64,000 nucleotides of DNA from JBDHHQ01 sp039586035 (GTDB lineage: Bacteria > Gemmatimonadota > Gemmatimonadetes > Longimicrobiales > Gaopeijiaceae), in the NCBI GenBank assembly GCA_039586035.1, contig JBDHLD010000005.1, forward strand, positions 54,710 to 118,709, written 5' to 3'. The position numbers and the translations under genes were made by a program. The notes under the pieces were generated by a model. The model did no database searches, was not told where the DNA came from, and was given only the letters and a program-made list of their open reading frames with translations. This document shows, piece after piece, positions 36,223 to 44,515 of this stretch. Positions within the stretch are counted from its first letter, which is position 1, and each line of letters begins with the position of its first letter.

Positions 36223-37429
36223 CGAACTTCGCGAGCCGACCCGCATGGGCCAGCGCCAGTGTCATGAGGTGTTTGCCCTCGAAGTGACCCAGATCTCCGG
36301 CGCTGCAGGCGGCCTCCCCGAAAGTGCCCCCTGTGGGCCGGGACCAGCGACTGGCCAGGAGGACCGGCACCGCGTGCCAGGAGTGAGCCCCATAGGCGGC
36401 TGGCGTCGAGTGGTCGCCCGTCACCGCGAGCACCGCGGGCTCCAGGGCGGCCAGGCGGGGCATGAGGGCGTCGATGCGCTCGATGGCCGCCACCTTCGCC
36501 CCGAAGTCTCCGTCCTCGCCGCGGGCGTCCGGCGCCTTGAAGTGAACGAAGCAGTAGTCGTAGTCACCGATGCGGCGCTCGACGATCTCTACCGCTTCCT
36601 CGTCGGAGCCGGGAACCTCCTGGACCTCCATGCCCACGAGTCGAGCTACGCCGCGGTACATGGGGTACTGGGCCACGGCGAGCGCTCGGAGCGCGAAGCG
36701 CTCGTGGAAGGTGGGATATCCCTCGAACATCGCGAAGCCCCGCGCCAGGACGCCGTTCACCACGGGCTCGTCCCGCAGAGCCACCTGGATCTGGGCGAGC
36801 ACTTCATCCGCCAGCGTGACCATCGGCTCCCCGTCCGGCGTCGTGGCCCGCACCGCCTCGGGGGGGACGCCGGTGTCCTGGGGATCCGTGTCGAACAGAT
36901 CGGCGGACAACCCCTGACCCCGGAAGACGAGCACCGCTCGGTGCTCCTTTACGTGCTCGATGAACAGCTCGACACCGTCGGGGGCGGACAGCGCCCCACG
37001 GATGAGGTCCACGACCCGCCGCCCCTCCTCATCCGAAGGCCGGCTGGCGCGCCGGTCCACTACGAGGCCCGCCGCATCGAAGGTCGCGAGATTGAGGCGC
37101 ACCGCCACGTCCCCCGGCTTCAAGGCGAAGCCCACGCCGAGGGCACTCAGCGCACCACGCCCGATCTGATACTGGAGCGGGTCGTAGCCGAACAGCGAGA
37201 GATGCCCGGGGCCGCTGCCGGGCGTCACGCCGGGAGCCACGGGCAGCAGCATTCCCAACGAGCCCGTCGAGGCCAACCTGTCGAGGTTGGGTGTGCGCGC
37301 GGCCTCCAGCTCGGTGAGGCCCGAGTCGGGATCGGGAAGGCCTCCGACCCCGTCCATCACCGCAAGGACGATCTTGCCCCCGTCTCCGTCGCGTTCCACC
37401 AACCCGTCCGGTAGCGCCCTGATCGCCAT
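36215..37429 (-). CDS. apgM: Cofactor-independent phosphoglycerate mutase, archaeal type (ApgM)
   Basis: A 404-residue member of the alkaline-phosphatase superfamily that interconverts 3- and 2-phosphoglycerate without bisphosphoglycerate. The metal-site and family motifs are VLAVMDGVGGLPDP, VTPGSGPGHLSLFGYDP with the serine nucleophile, GRGALSALGVG, FVHFKAPDARGEDGD and AVTGDHSTPAAYGAHS. This is the archaeal ApgM form, not GpmI or GpmA. The ATG at 37429 has GAGG upstream; 12 codons of open frame before it are not conserved. Confidence 0.93.
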   Translation of the reverse strand: MAIRALPDGLVERDGDGGKIVLAVMDGVGGLPDPDSGLTELEAARTPNLDRLASTGSLGMLLPVAPGVTPGSGPGHLSLFGYDPLQYQIGRGALSALGVGFALKPGDVAVRLNLATFDAAGLVVDRRASRPSDEEGRRVVDLIRGALSAPDGVELFIEHVKEHRAVLVFRGQGLSADLFDTDPQDTGVPPEAVRATTPDGEPMVTLADEVLAQIQVALRDEPVVNGVLARGFAMFEGYPTFHERFALRALAVAQYPMYRGVARLVGMEVQEVPGSDEEAVEIVERRIGDYDYCFVHFKAPDARGEDGDFGAKVAAIERIDALMPRLAALEPAVLAVTGDHSTPAAYGAHSWHAVPVLLASRWSRPTGGTFGEAACSAGDLGHFEGKHLMTLALAHAGRLAKFGA

Positions 37430-37656
37430 GCTGTTCCTCGTCTCGAAGGTGATACCGTTCCGCAAGTCCCCGGGGCGCGGAATATACCCCTGCGGCTGGA
37501 GTGCTCCAACCGAGTGGCGAGGGAGCTGAAGAGACCGGAGCGGTCCCGCGGACCCTGCTGGCCACCGCCGGTTCCGGCATGGATCCGACGAGGGCTCACG
37601 GGGTTCTGTCGAATCGAGTCGCCGGGCGTCGGCCTGCGATCAGGAACCCCGCAGCC

Positions 37657-37662
37657 AGGAGG
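37657..37662 (+). promoter_or_regulatory. Shine-Dalgarno deciding the aminotransferase start
   Basis: AGGAGG lies four bases before the GTG at 37667. This supports that GTG over the ATG-like starts more than 150 bases upstream in the same frame. Confidence 0.7.
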
Positions 37663-37666
37663 CGGT

Positions 37667-38788
37667 GTGCGCTTCACGAAGTTCGACATGGAGCGGTGGC
37701 AGTCGACGTACGAGCACCGCGTTCGGTTCAACCTCTCCGAGAGCGGCGTGCACCCGCTGACCCTTGGGGAGCTACTCGAGCTCGCGGGCCTGGACGGCTT
37801 GGAAGACGTCGGCTTGGGGTACGGTCAGTCCAACGGATCCGACGAGCTCCGCTCAGTCATCGCGGCCCTTCATCCAGGGACCGGCGACGACCAGGTCCTG
37901 GTGACCGCCGGTGGAGCCGAGGCCAACTTCGCAGCGTGCTGGCGCCTGCTCGAGCCTGACGGCGCAGCCGCCATCCTACTTCCCAACTACATGCAGATCC
38001 CCGGGCTCGTGGCCTCGTTCGGCGGCCGGATCTTGCCCGTCCATCTCCGGGAGGACGCCGGTTGGCAGCCCGACCTGGATCAGCTGGCCGATGCGTTGGA
38101 CGCAGGCGCTCGCTTCATTCTGGTGACGAACCCCAACAATCCCACCGGGGCCGTCCTCACCCCACCGACCATGGATGGGGTGGTTGAGCTGGCCCGACGC
38201 CACGGCGCGTGGATCCTGTCCGACGAAGTGTACCGTGGTGCCGAAGTGGGCGAGGCGGAGACCGCCTCGTTCTGGGGCCGGTACGAGCGGGTGATCGTCA
38301 CCAACTCGCTCTCGAAGGCCTACGGTCTGCCTGGTCTCCGCGTGGGATGGGTGATGGCTCCCACAGACGTCACCGCCGACCTCTGGGCGCGAACCGACTA
38401 CACCACGATCACCGTGGCGTCGCTTTCGGATGCCCTGGCCCGTGCGGCCCTGCAGCCCGATACCCGCGCCCGAATCCTGGCCCGCACGCGACGCATCATC
38501 CGGGAGAACCTGGCCGTCGTAACGGCGTGGCTCGATCGGCAGGATGGCCTCTTCCATTACCGCCCGCCCGACGCCGGCGCCATCTGCTACGTTCGCTACG
38601 ACGCTCCCATGGGATCCACTGCCCTGGCCGACAAGCTGCGCGTAGAGCAGGACCTGCTCGTCGTGCCGGGAGACCAGTTCGGGATGGATCACTACCTGCG
38701 CATCGGGTTCGGTCCGCCACAGGCCGAGCTGGAGATCGCCCTCGGCCGCCTCGAGGGTGCGTTCCGGGAGGTGCTGGCGAGTGCCTGA
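37667..38788 (+). CDS. PLP-dependent class I/II aminotransferase
   Basis: A 373-residue fold-type I aminotransferase. Visible motifs are NLSESGVHPLTL, GYGQSNGSDELR, VTAGGAEANFA, VTNPNNPTGAVL, SDEVYRG, and the PLP lysine in NSLSKAYGLPGLRVGW. The C-terminal arginine motif is HYLRIGFG. It resembles aspartate/aromatic and capreomycidine-synthase-like aminotransferases; the exact substrate is unknown. Its last 8 bases overlap the start of the AAA ATPase gene, so the two are translated together. It faces away from apgM. Confidence 0.88.
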   Translation: MRFTKFDMERWQSTYEHRVRFNLSESGVHPLTLGELLELAGLDGLEDVGLGYGQSNGSDELRSVIAALHPGTGDDQVLVTAGGAEANFAACWRLLEPDGAAAILLPNYMQIPGLVASFGGRILPVHLREDAGWQPDLDQLADALDAGARFILVTNPNNPTGAVLTPPTMDGVVELARRHGAWILSDEVYRGAEVGEAETASFWGRYERVIVTNSLSKAYGLPGLRVGWVMAPTDVTADLWARTDYTTITVASLSDALARAALQPDTRARILARTRRIIRENLAVVTAWLDRQDGLFHYRPPDAGAICYVRYDAPMGSTALADKLRVEQDLLVVPGDQFGMDHYLRIGFGPPQAELEIALGRLEGAFREVLASA

Positions 38789-40280
38789 TTGGGCTCACGA
38801 CACGCTGCACGATGTGAAGCTGCTCATCCAGTCGCGATACGGCATCGTACATCTGGACACCGACGAGGAGGAGCGGGTCGCCACGTTGTTGTCCCACCTG
38901 GCCGATGCGCTGGACGTTGCGCTCTTCACCTGGTCGCCCACGCAGGGCCTGGGACGGGCCGACCTGGGTGGAGCGGTCTACGACACCACGGACCCCAGCA
39001 AGGCGCTGCGGCACGTCGCGAGCTCGGCCCATCCCGGTGTGTACCACTTCCGCGGCCTGGCCACCGCGCTGGAGCGGGAGCCCCTTACGGCCGAGCACCT
39101 CCGGGACGCCGGCAAGGCCATGGAGACCGCGGACGGCGCCGTCCTCCTGACCGGGCGAGGCCTGGCCATCCCCGAGTCCCTGGTCCCCCGCATCGCCACC
39201 GTCTCGCTTCCCGGCCCGGGCGCCGAAGACTACCGCAATCTGCTCGCTCACCTCATCCGGGACCGGTCGCGGCGGGGGCACGTGGCGGTGGAGCTCAGCA
39301 AGGACGAGATCGGTGCGCTGCTGGGACATCTGAGCGGCCTGACGCTGCTGGAAGCCGAGAAGGTCCTCACGAAAGCCATCATCGAGGACGGTCGCCTGCA
39401 CGCCGGTGACATCCGGCACGTCATCGACGCGAAAAAGGCGGTCGTGGAAAAGGAAGGGCTGCTCGAATACTACCCCACGGAAGAGAGCATGGCCGACGTC
39501 GCCGACCTCTCCACGCTCAAGGCCTGGTTGACCAAGCGCAAGGCGGTCGTGGAGAGTCCGGTGCGCGCCAAGGAGTTCGGGCTCGCGTTTCCCCGGGGGG
39601 TCCTGCTGCTGGGTGTGCCGGGGTGCGGCAAGAGCCTTTGTGCAAAAGCGGTGTCCATGGAATGGGGGCTGCCCTTGCTGCGGCTGGACACGTCCAACCT
39701 CTACAACAAGTACATCGGGGAGACGGAAAAGAACTTCAAGCGCGCCATGGAAGCGGCAGAGCGGATGGCGCCGGTGGTGCTCTGGATCGACGAGCTGGAG
39801 AAAGCCTTCGCGGCCGGAGGCTCCGAGGATGGTGGCGTATCCCAGAGGATTCTGGGAAGCTTCCTCTCGTGGATGCAGGAGCGACGCGGAGACGTCTTCG
39901 TGGTGGCGACCGCCAATCAGATCGAGCGGCTGCCGCCCGAGTTCCTCCGCAAGGGACGCTTCGACGAGATCTTCTTCGTGGACCTCCCCGACTCGACCAC
40001 CAGGGCCGAGATCTTCGGCATCCACCTGGCCAGCCGGGCGCAGGATCCGTCCACCTTCGACCTGGCCGCGCTCGCGGCGCAGGCCGACGGCTTCAGCGGA
40101 GCGGAGATCGAGCAGGTCGTACTATCCGGACTCTACTCTGCCTTCACCTCCAAGGCGACGCTGGACACGGCCGCCCTTGCCCGGGAGATCCAGGGGACCC
40201 GGCCCCTTGCCATCACCATGGCCGAGAAGATCGACGCGATGCGGTCCTGGGCCCAGGGTAGGACGATCCGGGCAAACTAG
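38781..40280 (+). CDS. Ycf46-like AAA+ ATPase
   Basis: A 499-residue protein. The N-terminal half (about 1-230) resembles the Ycf46 region, with VKLLIQSRYGIVHLDTDEEE at the start and KDEIGALLGHLSGLTLLEAE. The AAA core has Walker A GVPGCGKS, Walker B VLWIDELEKAF, sensor 1 VVATANQIERLP and the arginine-finger region RKGRFDEIFFVDLP. It starts at a GTG at 38781 inside the end of the aminotransferase gene. Ycf46 proteins occur in plastids, cyanobacteria and many bacteria; proposed roles concern regulation of carbon uptake, which is not testable here. Confidence 0.9.
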   Translation: MPDWAHDTLHDVKLLIQSRYGIVHLDTDEEERVATLLSHLADALDVALFTWSPTQGLGRADLGGAVYDTTDPSKALRHVASSAHPGVYHFRGLATALEREPLTAEHLRDAGKAMETADGAVLLTGRGLAIPESLVPRIATVSLPGPGAEDYRNLLAHLIRDRSRRGHVAVELSKDEIGALLGHLSGLTLLEAEKVLTKAIIEDGRLHAGDIRHVIDAKKAVVEKEGLLEYYPTEESMADVADLSTLKAWLTKRKAVVESPVRAKEFGLAFPRGVLLLGVPGCGKSLCAKAVSMEWGLPLLRLDTSNLYNKYIGETEKNFKRAMEAAERMAPVVLWIDELEKAFAAGGSEDGGVSQRILGSFLSWMQERRGDVFVVATANQIERLPPEFLRKGRFDEIFFVDLPDSTTRAEIFGIHLASRAQDPSTFDLAALAAQADGFSGAEIEQVVLSGLYSAFTSKATLDTAALAREIQGTRPLAITMAEKIDAMRSWAQGRTIRAN

Positions 40281-40376
40281 TGGGGTGATACGGAGGTCTC
40301 GTAGCGACCGAGCGGGCCGATGCGCCCGACCCGGCCCCCCGAGCGGTTCGGTCTCAGGCCGCGCTCACGGCGCCGC

Positions 40377-41525
40377 TCACGTCGTGACCCCCGTGCCCTC
40401 CGATGCGGCGGGTTGGAGCGCTTCCGCCACCTCCGCGGACGAGAGCGCTTCAGCGGGCCGTGCCTTCGCTCCCAGCTCGACGAGCGCACCGCCCACCAGC
40501 AAGCGGCTGAAAGCGTCTACGACGTTCGGATCGAAGTGCTCGCCCCGCCCTCGCAAGATCTCGTCCACCGACTCGTCGATGGTGAAGGCCCGCTTGTAGG
40601 GCCGTTCGTGGGTAAGCGAATCGAAGACGTCGGCCACCGCCACGATGCGGCCGACCAGCGGGATGTCCTCGCCCCTCATGCGGTCGTACCCCCGCCCGTC
40701 CCAGCGCTCGTGATGGGTCAACGCGATCGTCTCTGCCAGCTCGAGCAGCGGGTACCGGCTCCCGGAGAGGATGCGCCCTCCGATGATGGTGTGGGTCTTC
40801 ATGACGTCGAACTCCTGGGGAGTCAGGCGCCCGGGCTTCATGAGGATGGAATCAGGGATTCCGATCTTTCCCACGTCGTGCAGCGGCGCAGCGCGGCGTA
40901 TGAGGCTCACCTGCTCCGCAGGGAGTCCGAGCTCCTCGGCGAGGAGCGCCGAAAGAACGCCCACCCGTTCGGCGTGCTGCCCGGTGATGTCGTCCCGATA
41001 CTCGGCCGCGACGGCCAGGCGGCGGATGATCTCGACCTGGGCCTCAGCCAGCTCGTGGGTCCGCTCTCGGACCTTCTCCTCCAACGTCTCGTTGTGCCCG
41101 CGAAGCTCTTTGTTGAAGAATCGCGTCTCGAGGAGGTTCTTGATGCGGAGGAGCACCTCTCCCGACTCGAAAGGCTTGGTGAGGAAATCGCGGGCTCCCG
41201 CGGAGAGCGCACGCTCCCTTCGGTGGGAGTCGGTGTCTCCGGTAAGAACCAGGATCGGCAGGTACACGCCGTGGGGGATCTCCGGAACGATCTGCTCCAT
41301 CACCTGGAATCCGCTCAGGTGCGGCATGTGCAGGTCGAGCAGGATCAGGTCGGGCTCCAGGGAGCGGACCAGCGCATGCACCTTGCGGGGATCGGTCTCG
41401 GTGGTGACCTCACGGTAGCCGGCACGCCGGAGCAACGCGTCGAGAAGTCTTACGTTTTGAGGTTCGTCGTCGACGATGAGGATCCGGGATTCCTCGAGCT
41501 GCCCTTCCCAGGCTTCCCGCGTCAC
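40377..41525 (-). CDS. Two-component response regulator with HD-GYP output domain
   Basis: A 382-residue protein. The receiver domain (about 12-130) has the acidic pair in IVDDEPQN, the phospho-acceptor in LILLDLHMP and the lysine in FLTKPF. A short coiled coil (NETLEEKVRERTHELAEAQ) joins it to an HD-GYP domain with HD in APLHDVGKIGIPD and HHERWDGRGYD. The third residue of GYP is Asp here. HD-GYP domains hydrolyse cyclic-di-GMP; the changed motif leaves activity open. It converges with the AAA gene and has no histidine kinase next to it. Confidence 0.9.
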   Translation of the reverse strand: MTREAWEGQLEESRILIVDDEPQNVRLLDALLRRAGYREVTTETDPRKVHALVRSLEPDLILLDLHMPHLSGFQVMEQIVPEIPHGVYLPILVLTGDTDSHRRERALSAGARDFLTKPFESGEVLLRIKNLLETRFFNKELRGHNETLEEKVRERTHELAEAQVEIIRRLAVAAEYRDDITGQHAERVGVLSALLAEELGLPAEQVSLIRRAAPLHDVGKIGIPDSILMKPGRLTPQEFDVMKTHTIIGGRILSGSRYPLLELAETIALTHHERWDGRGYDRMRGEDIPLVGRIVAVADVFDSLTHERPYKRAFTIDESVDEILRGRGEHFDPNVVDAFSRLLVGGALVELGAKARPAEALSSAEVAEALQPAASEGTGVTT

Positions 41526-41715
41526 CGCTTTCTCCTTGGCTGACCGAACGTTCGAGGGCCCGCTCGCTCCGGTCCCCCAAGAGGTGAAGGGGACGAGCAG
41601 CGAAGGCGTCCGCGGCAGGGCGGACGGCCCGCCGTCCCGGTCACTAGTATCGGCCGAGACCGGAACGGCCCTTAGCCCGGGCCGGGGTCTTGTGGAGGGC
41701 GAGGCGGGCCGCCGC

Positions 41716-42390
41716 CTACGGGGCGTGGTCGTCCACAGGCTCGACGCAGGAAGGGTCGTCGTGATCCGGCTTGTTGACCCATGTGGACACCCTGCGAGCC
41801 TCGAGCAGCGCGTCGCTCGGTCGGTCCAGGAGGGCGGCCACCTCCGCCGAGTCGGTGGAGCGATCCAGCCAGCGATCTCGGTCGTCCGGGCCGACGATCA
41901 CCGGCATGCGGTCGTGTATGGCCTGCAGCTCGGGCGTGGCGTCCGTAGTCAGGATCGTGAACGAGTACAAGGGCTCACCGTCACGCGGCTTCCAGCGGTC
42001 CCACAGTCCGGCAAAGCTCAGCAGCTGGCCGGGCGAGCTGATCCAGTACGGTTGCTTGCGTCCCGCTTCCAGCGCCCACTCATAGAAGCCGTCAGCCGGC
42101 ACCAGACAGCGACGACGCGCGAATGCTTCCTTGAAGGCCGGCTTGCGGGCCGCCGTCTCGCGGCGCGCGTTGATCTGCCGATTCCCGATCGCGGGGTCCC
42201 TCGCCCAGAATGGTATCAGCCCCCACCGCATGAGGCCCAGACGGCGACCTCGACGATCCCGAGCCACCACCGGAGCCAGCTGGGTAGGCGCGATGTTGTA
42301 GCGCGGCGCGTGGTCAAAAGCAGGCAACGGCACGTCGAAGACCTCCACAAGCTCGTCCACGTCGGAGGTGAGGCTGTACCGTCCGCACAT
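41716..42390 (-). CDS. SRAP-domain abasic-site protein (YedK/HMCES family)
   Basis: A 224-residue protein that forms a thiazolidine crosslink with abasic sites in single-stranded DNA, shielding them. The catalytic residues match E. coli YedK: C2 (MCGRYSLT, free after Met removal), N74 (INARRET), E104 (DGFYEWA) and H159 (ELQAIHDRMP). The open frame extends upstream, but only the ATG at 42390 gives C2. It follows the TPR lipoprotein gene after two bases. Confidence 0.95.
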   Translation of the reverse strand: MCGRYSLTSDVDELVEVFDVPLPAFDHAPRYNIAPTQLAPVVARDRRGRRLGLMRWGLIPFWARDPAIGNRQINARRETAARKPAFKEAFARRRCLVPADGFYEWALEAGRKQPYWISSPGQLLSFAGLWDRWKPRDGEPLYSFTILTTDATPELQAIHDRMPVIVGPDDRDRWLDRSTDSAEVAALLDRPSDALLEARRVSTWVNKPDHDDPSCVEPVDDHAP

Positions 42391-42392
42391 GG

Positions 42393-43337
42393 TCAGCGAA
42401 GGCTCGTGAGGTCCATCTCGGCTGCGATGCGCCCGAAGCCGGGCCAGTGGGGATCCGATGCGACCGACTCCAGCAGCTCCAGGGCCCGGGCCGTGTCGCC
42501 TTCCGTCAGGTACCAGGTCGCGACCGGGTAGCCCACCGTCTCGAAACGGTACTCCGCCGGGTCCTCGGCGTGCAGCAGCTCGTCCTCGGACATCTGCCCC
42601 TTGTAGAAGAGGAGCACGTGGTGGTAGGCAGTGTTGGATGCCACGTCCATGCTCGCGGTGATGCCCGGCAACAACGCGTCGGCCTCTTCGAGTCGTCCGG
42701 CCCGGCGCAGCGCCCGAAATCGCCAGTCCGTCATGGCCACGCGGGCGTTGTCGTCGGTGGCGATAGACATGCAGCTCCGGAAGCCCTCGCCGAGGGCGCC
42801 GGACGCCTCGAGGGTCAGAGCCTCCGGGTCCTCCGCCAGCGCCATGCACCGGCCGTACTCATCGGCGGCAGGTCCGTAGGCTCCGGCCAGGTAGTAGGCG
42901 AGGCCCAGGTGGTAGGCGACATCGAAGCTCCGGGGTTCGAGCTCCCGGGCCCTTTCCAGATCGCGGAGGGCCTGTGGCAGGCGTCGAATCGAGACGTACC
43001 GGTGCCCCCTGTACCGGGGTCCGCGCCAGTCACCGGGCGCTACGTCGATGGCACCGCCGTATAGGCGAATGGCTTCGACATAGTCCCTCAGCGACGCGTG
43101 GGCGTGCCCCGCGGCCAACAGGAGCTCCACGTCGTCCGGAGCCGCGGACAAGGCGTCGAGGGCGCGTTGCAGACTCCCCGTCGTGTCCGCGAGGGGCAGC
43201 AGACGCTCACCCAGGAGCGACAGCACGGCCGGGGCCGCCGGCTCTGGGACGGCCTCTCTTTCGGTCTCCTGGCCGCAAGCTCCCACGCCCATGGCGAGCG
43301 GCAGACACACGGCTGCGACGCGGTGAAGCGTCGTCAA
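42393..43337 (-). CDS. TPR lipoprotein
   Basis: A 314-residue protein with a lipoprotein signal (lipobox GVGAC) and TPR units (LLLAAGHAHASLRDYVEAIR, ALRDLERARELEPRSFDVAY, LGLAYYLAGAYGPAADEYGR). It is probably anchored outside the cytoplasmic membrane and acts as a scaffold. It overlaps the aspartoacylase-like gene upstream by 4 bases and is followed by the SRAP gene. No catalytic motif is seen. Confidence 0.75.
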   Translation of the reverse strand: MTTLHRVAAVCLPLAMGVGACGQETEREAVPEPAAPAVLSLLGERLLPLADTTGSLQRALDALSAAPDDVELLLAAGHAHASLRDYVEAIRLYGGAIDVAPGDWRGPRYRGHRYVSIRRLPQALRDLERARELEPRSFDVAYHLGLAYYLAGAYGPAADEYGRCMALAEDPEALTLEASGALGEGFRSCMSIATDDNARVAMTDWRFRALRRAGRLEEADALLPGITASMDVASNTAYHHVLLFYKGQMSEDELLHAEDPAEYRFETVGYPVATWYLTEGDTARALELLESVASDPHWPGFGRIAAEMDLTSLR

Positions 43338-44515
43338 GTCCGGTCCCCGGCCCGCCGGGCCATCACTCGCAGCTGGTTCCCGTCTTCACGCTTCCGGCGA
43401 TACCCCAGGAGGTGGAACAGCTGAAGCGCGAAGATCCGTGCGATCCGCTTGTCGACCACGAGCACCCTCGGATCGCCCGGATCACGCTTGATCCCGGGAA
43501 GCCAGTGGACGAAGGACGCGATGGGCAGGCGGCGAAGCGGACGCGAGAGCCACAGCCAGAACGGGCTGAACTCCCGGACGATAAAGAACCCGTCCTCTCC
43601 CTGCTCCTGATACAGGGGCATGAGAATCCGGGCCGACTCGGTCGCTCGCACCTCACCGTCCTGGTCGGTGGCCACCACCTCGCCCTCGACGACCGGCTGG
43701 AAGTTCTCGTAGCCGGGCATCATGCGGAATCCGTCGGCTTCACGCACGCCGTGTCTGTACCGCATCTCCAGGACGCGGGGTAGCGAGGCCGTGTCACGCT
43801 CGAGGTACCTCCGCGCGGCGTCGGCGCGGTGCTGGAGGGCCGGTGGGAGGAGACCCGTTCCGGCGAGCGCGAGCCATACTGCGGCTTCGGCCCGGTCGAC
43901 CGCGACCTCCTCGGCATGCTGGCCGCTCTCGAAACCCGCCGTGATGAGCCCCCGCTCGTTCATGTACTCGAGGAGCGTACCCTCGACGAGCTCTTCGAGG
44001 CCCAGGATCATGGGCGTGGGGATCGCCTGGGCGAATTCACGATTGATCAGCGTGTCGGAGACGGTGGCGAAAGGCCCTCCACCCCCCGAGGTCGTGTGCA
44101 GATCCAGCAGGTACGCCGCACCGCGAGCCCGGCCAAGGTTCTCCTCGAAGGCGTCGAGCAACTCGAGCTGCTCCCGGTCCTCGAAGCTCGCGCCCTGCCG
44201 TCCACCGTTCTGGAGGTCGTACAACCGCTCGGGGTTCCAGGCCCTGTTCAGGTCCTGACGAACGAAGCGGCAGCCCTGGCGCAACGCCTCCAGGTTCCCC
44301 GCCAGGGCCACGAACTCGCCCCCCTCGATGCCTCCGGCGGCGCTTATCTGTGGAAGGACGTTCTGGAGCGCCAGCACGCCCGCGGGTTCGTTCCCGTGCA
44401 TGCCCCCGACGCAGAACAGGGTCGGACCGGGGCGTGGACCCCGGATTCGGCCCAGGAGCCGATCAATATGTCGTACCGCTTCTACCTTCGCGGAGATGCT
44501 GTTGCTCAAGTGCAC
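43334..44515 (-). CDS. Succinylglutamate desuccinylase/aspartoacylase-family zinc hydrolase
   Basis: A 393-residue carboxypeptidase-fold hydrolase. The zinc ligands are H40 and E43 in GGMHGNEPAG and H140 in LLDLHTTSG; VRQDLNRAWNPERL carries the substrate arginine. Family members remove acyl groups from N-acyl amino acids. The C-terminal 200 residues include a beta-rich part and a hydrophobic segment (FSPFWLWLSRPL), so the protein is longer than AstE or aspartoacylase. It follows the ligase-CBS gene with no gap, and the two may share a substrate. The acyl group is unknown. Confidence 0.85.
   Translation of the reverse strand: MHLSNSISAKVEAVRHIDRLLGRIRGPRPGPTLFCVGGMHGNEPAGVLALQNVLPQISAAGGIEGGEFVALAGNLEALRQGCRFVRQDLNRAWNPERLYDLQNGGRQGASFEDREQLELLDAFEENLGRARGAAYLLDLHTTSGGGGPFATVSDTLINREFAQAIPTPMILGLEELVEGTLLEYMNERGLITAGFESGQHAEEVAVDRAEAAVWLALAGTGLLPPALQHRADAARRYLERDTASLPRVLEMRYRHGVREADGFRMMPGYENFQPVVEGEVVATDQDGEVRATESARILMPLYQEQGEDGFFIVREFSPFWLWLSRPLRRLPIASFVHWLPGIKRDPGDPRVLVVDKRIARIFALQLFHLLGYRRKREDGNQLRVMARRAGDRT

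Noticed and set aside
40281..40376. Possible terminator between the AAA and HD-GYP genes
   Set aside because: The GC-rich repeats there are direct-like and do not pair into a convincing stem.
42391..42849. Longer start for the SRAP protein
   Set aside because: The catalytic cysteine must be residue 2, which only the ATG at 42390 provides.
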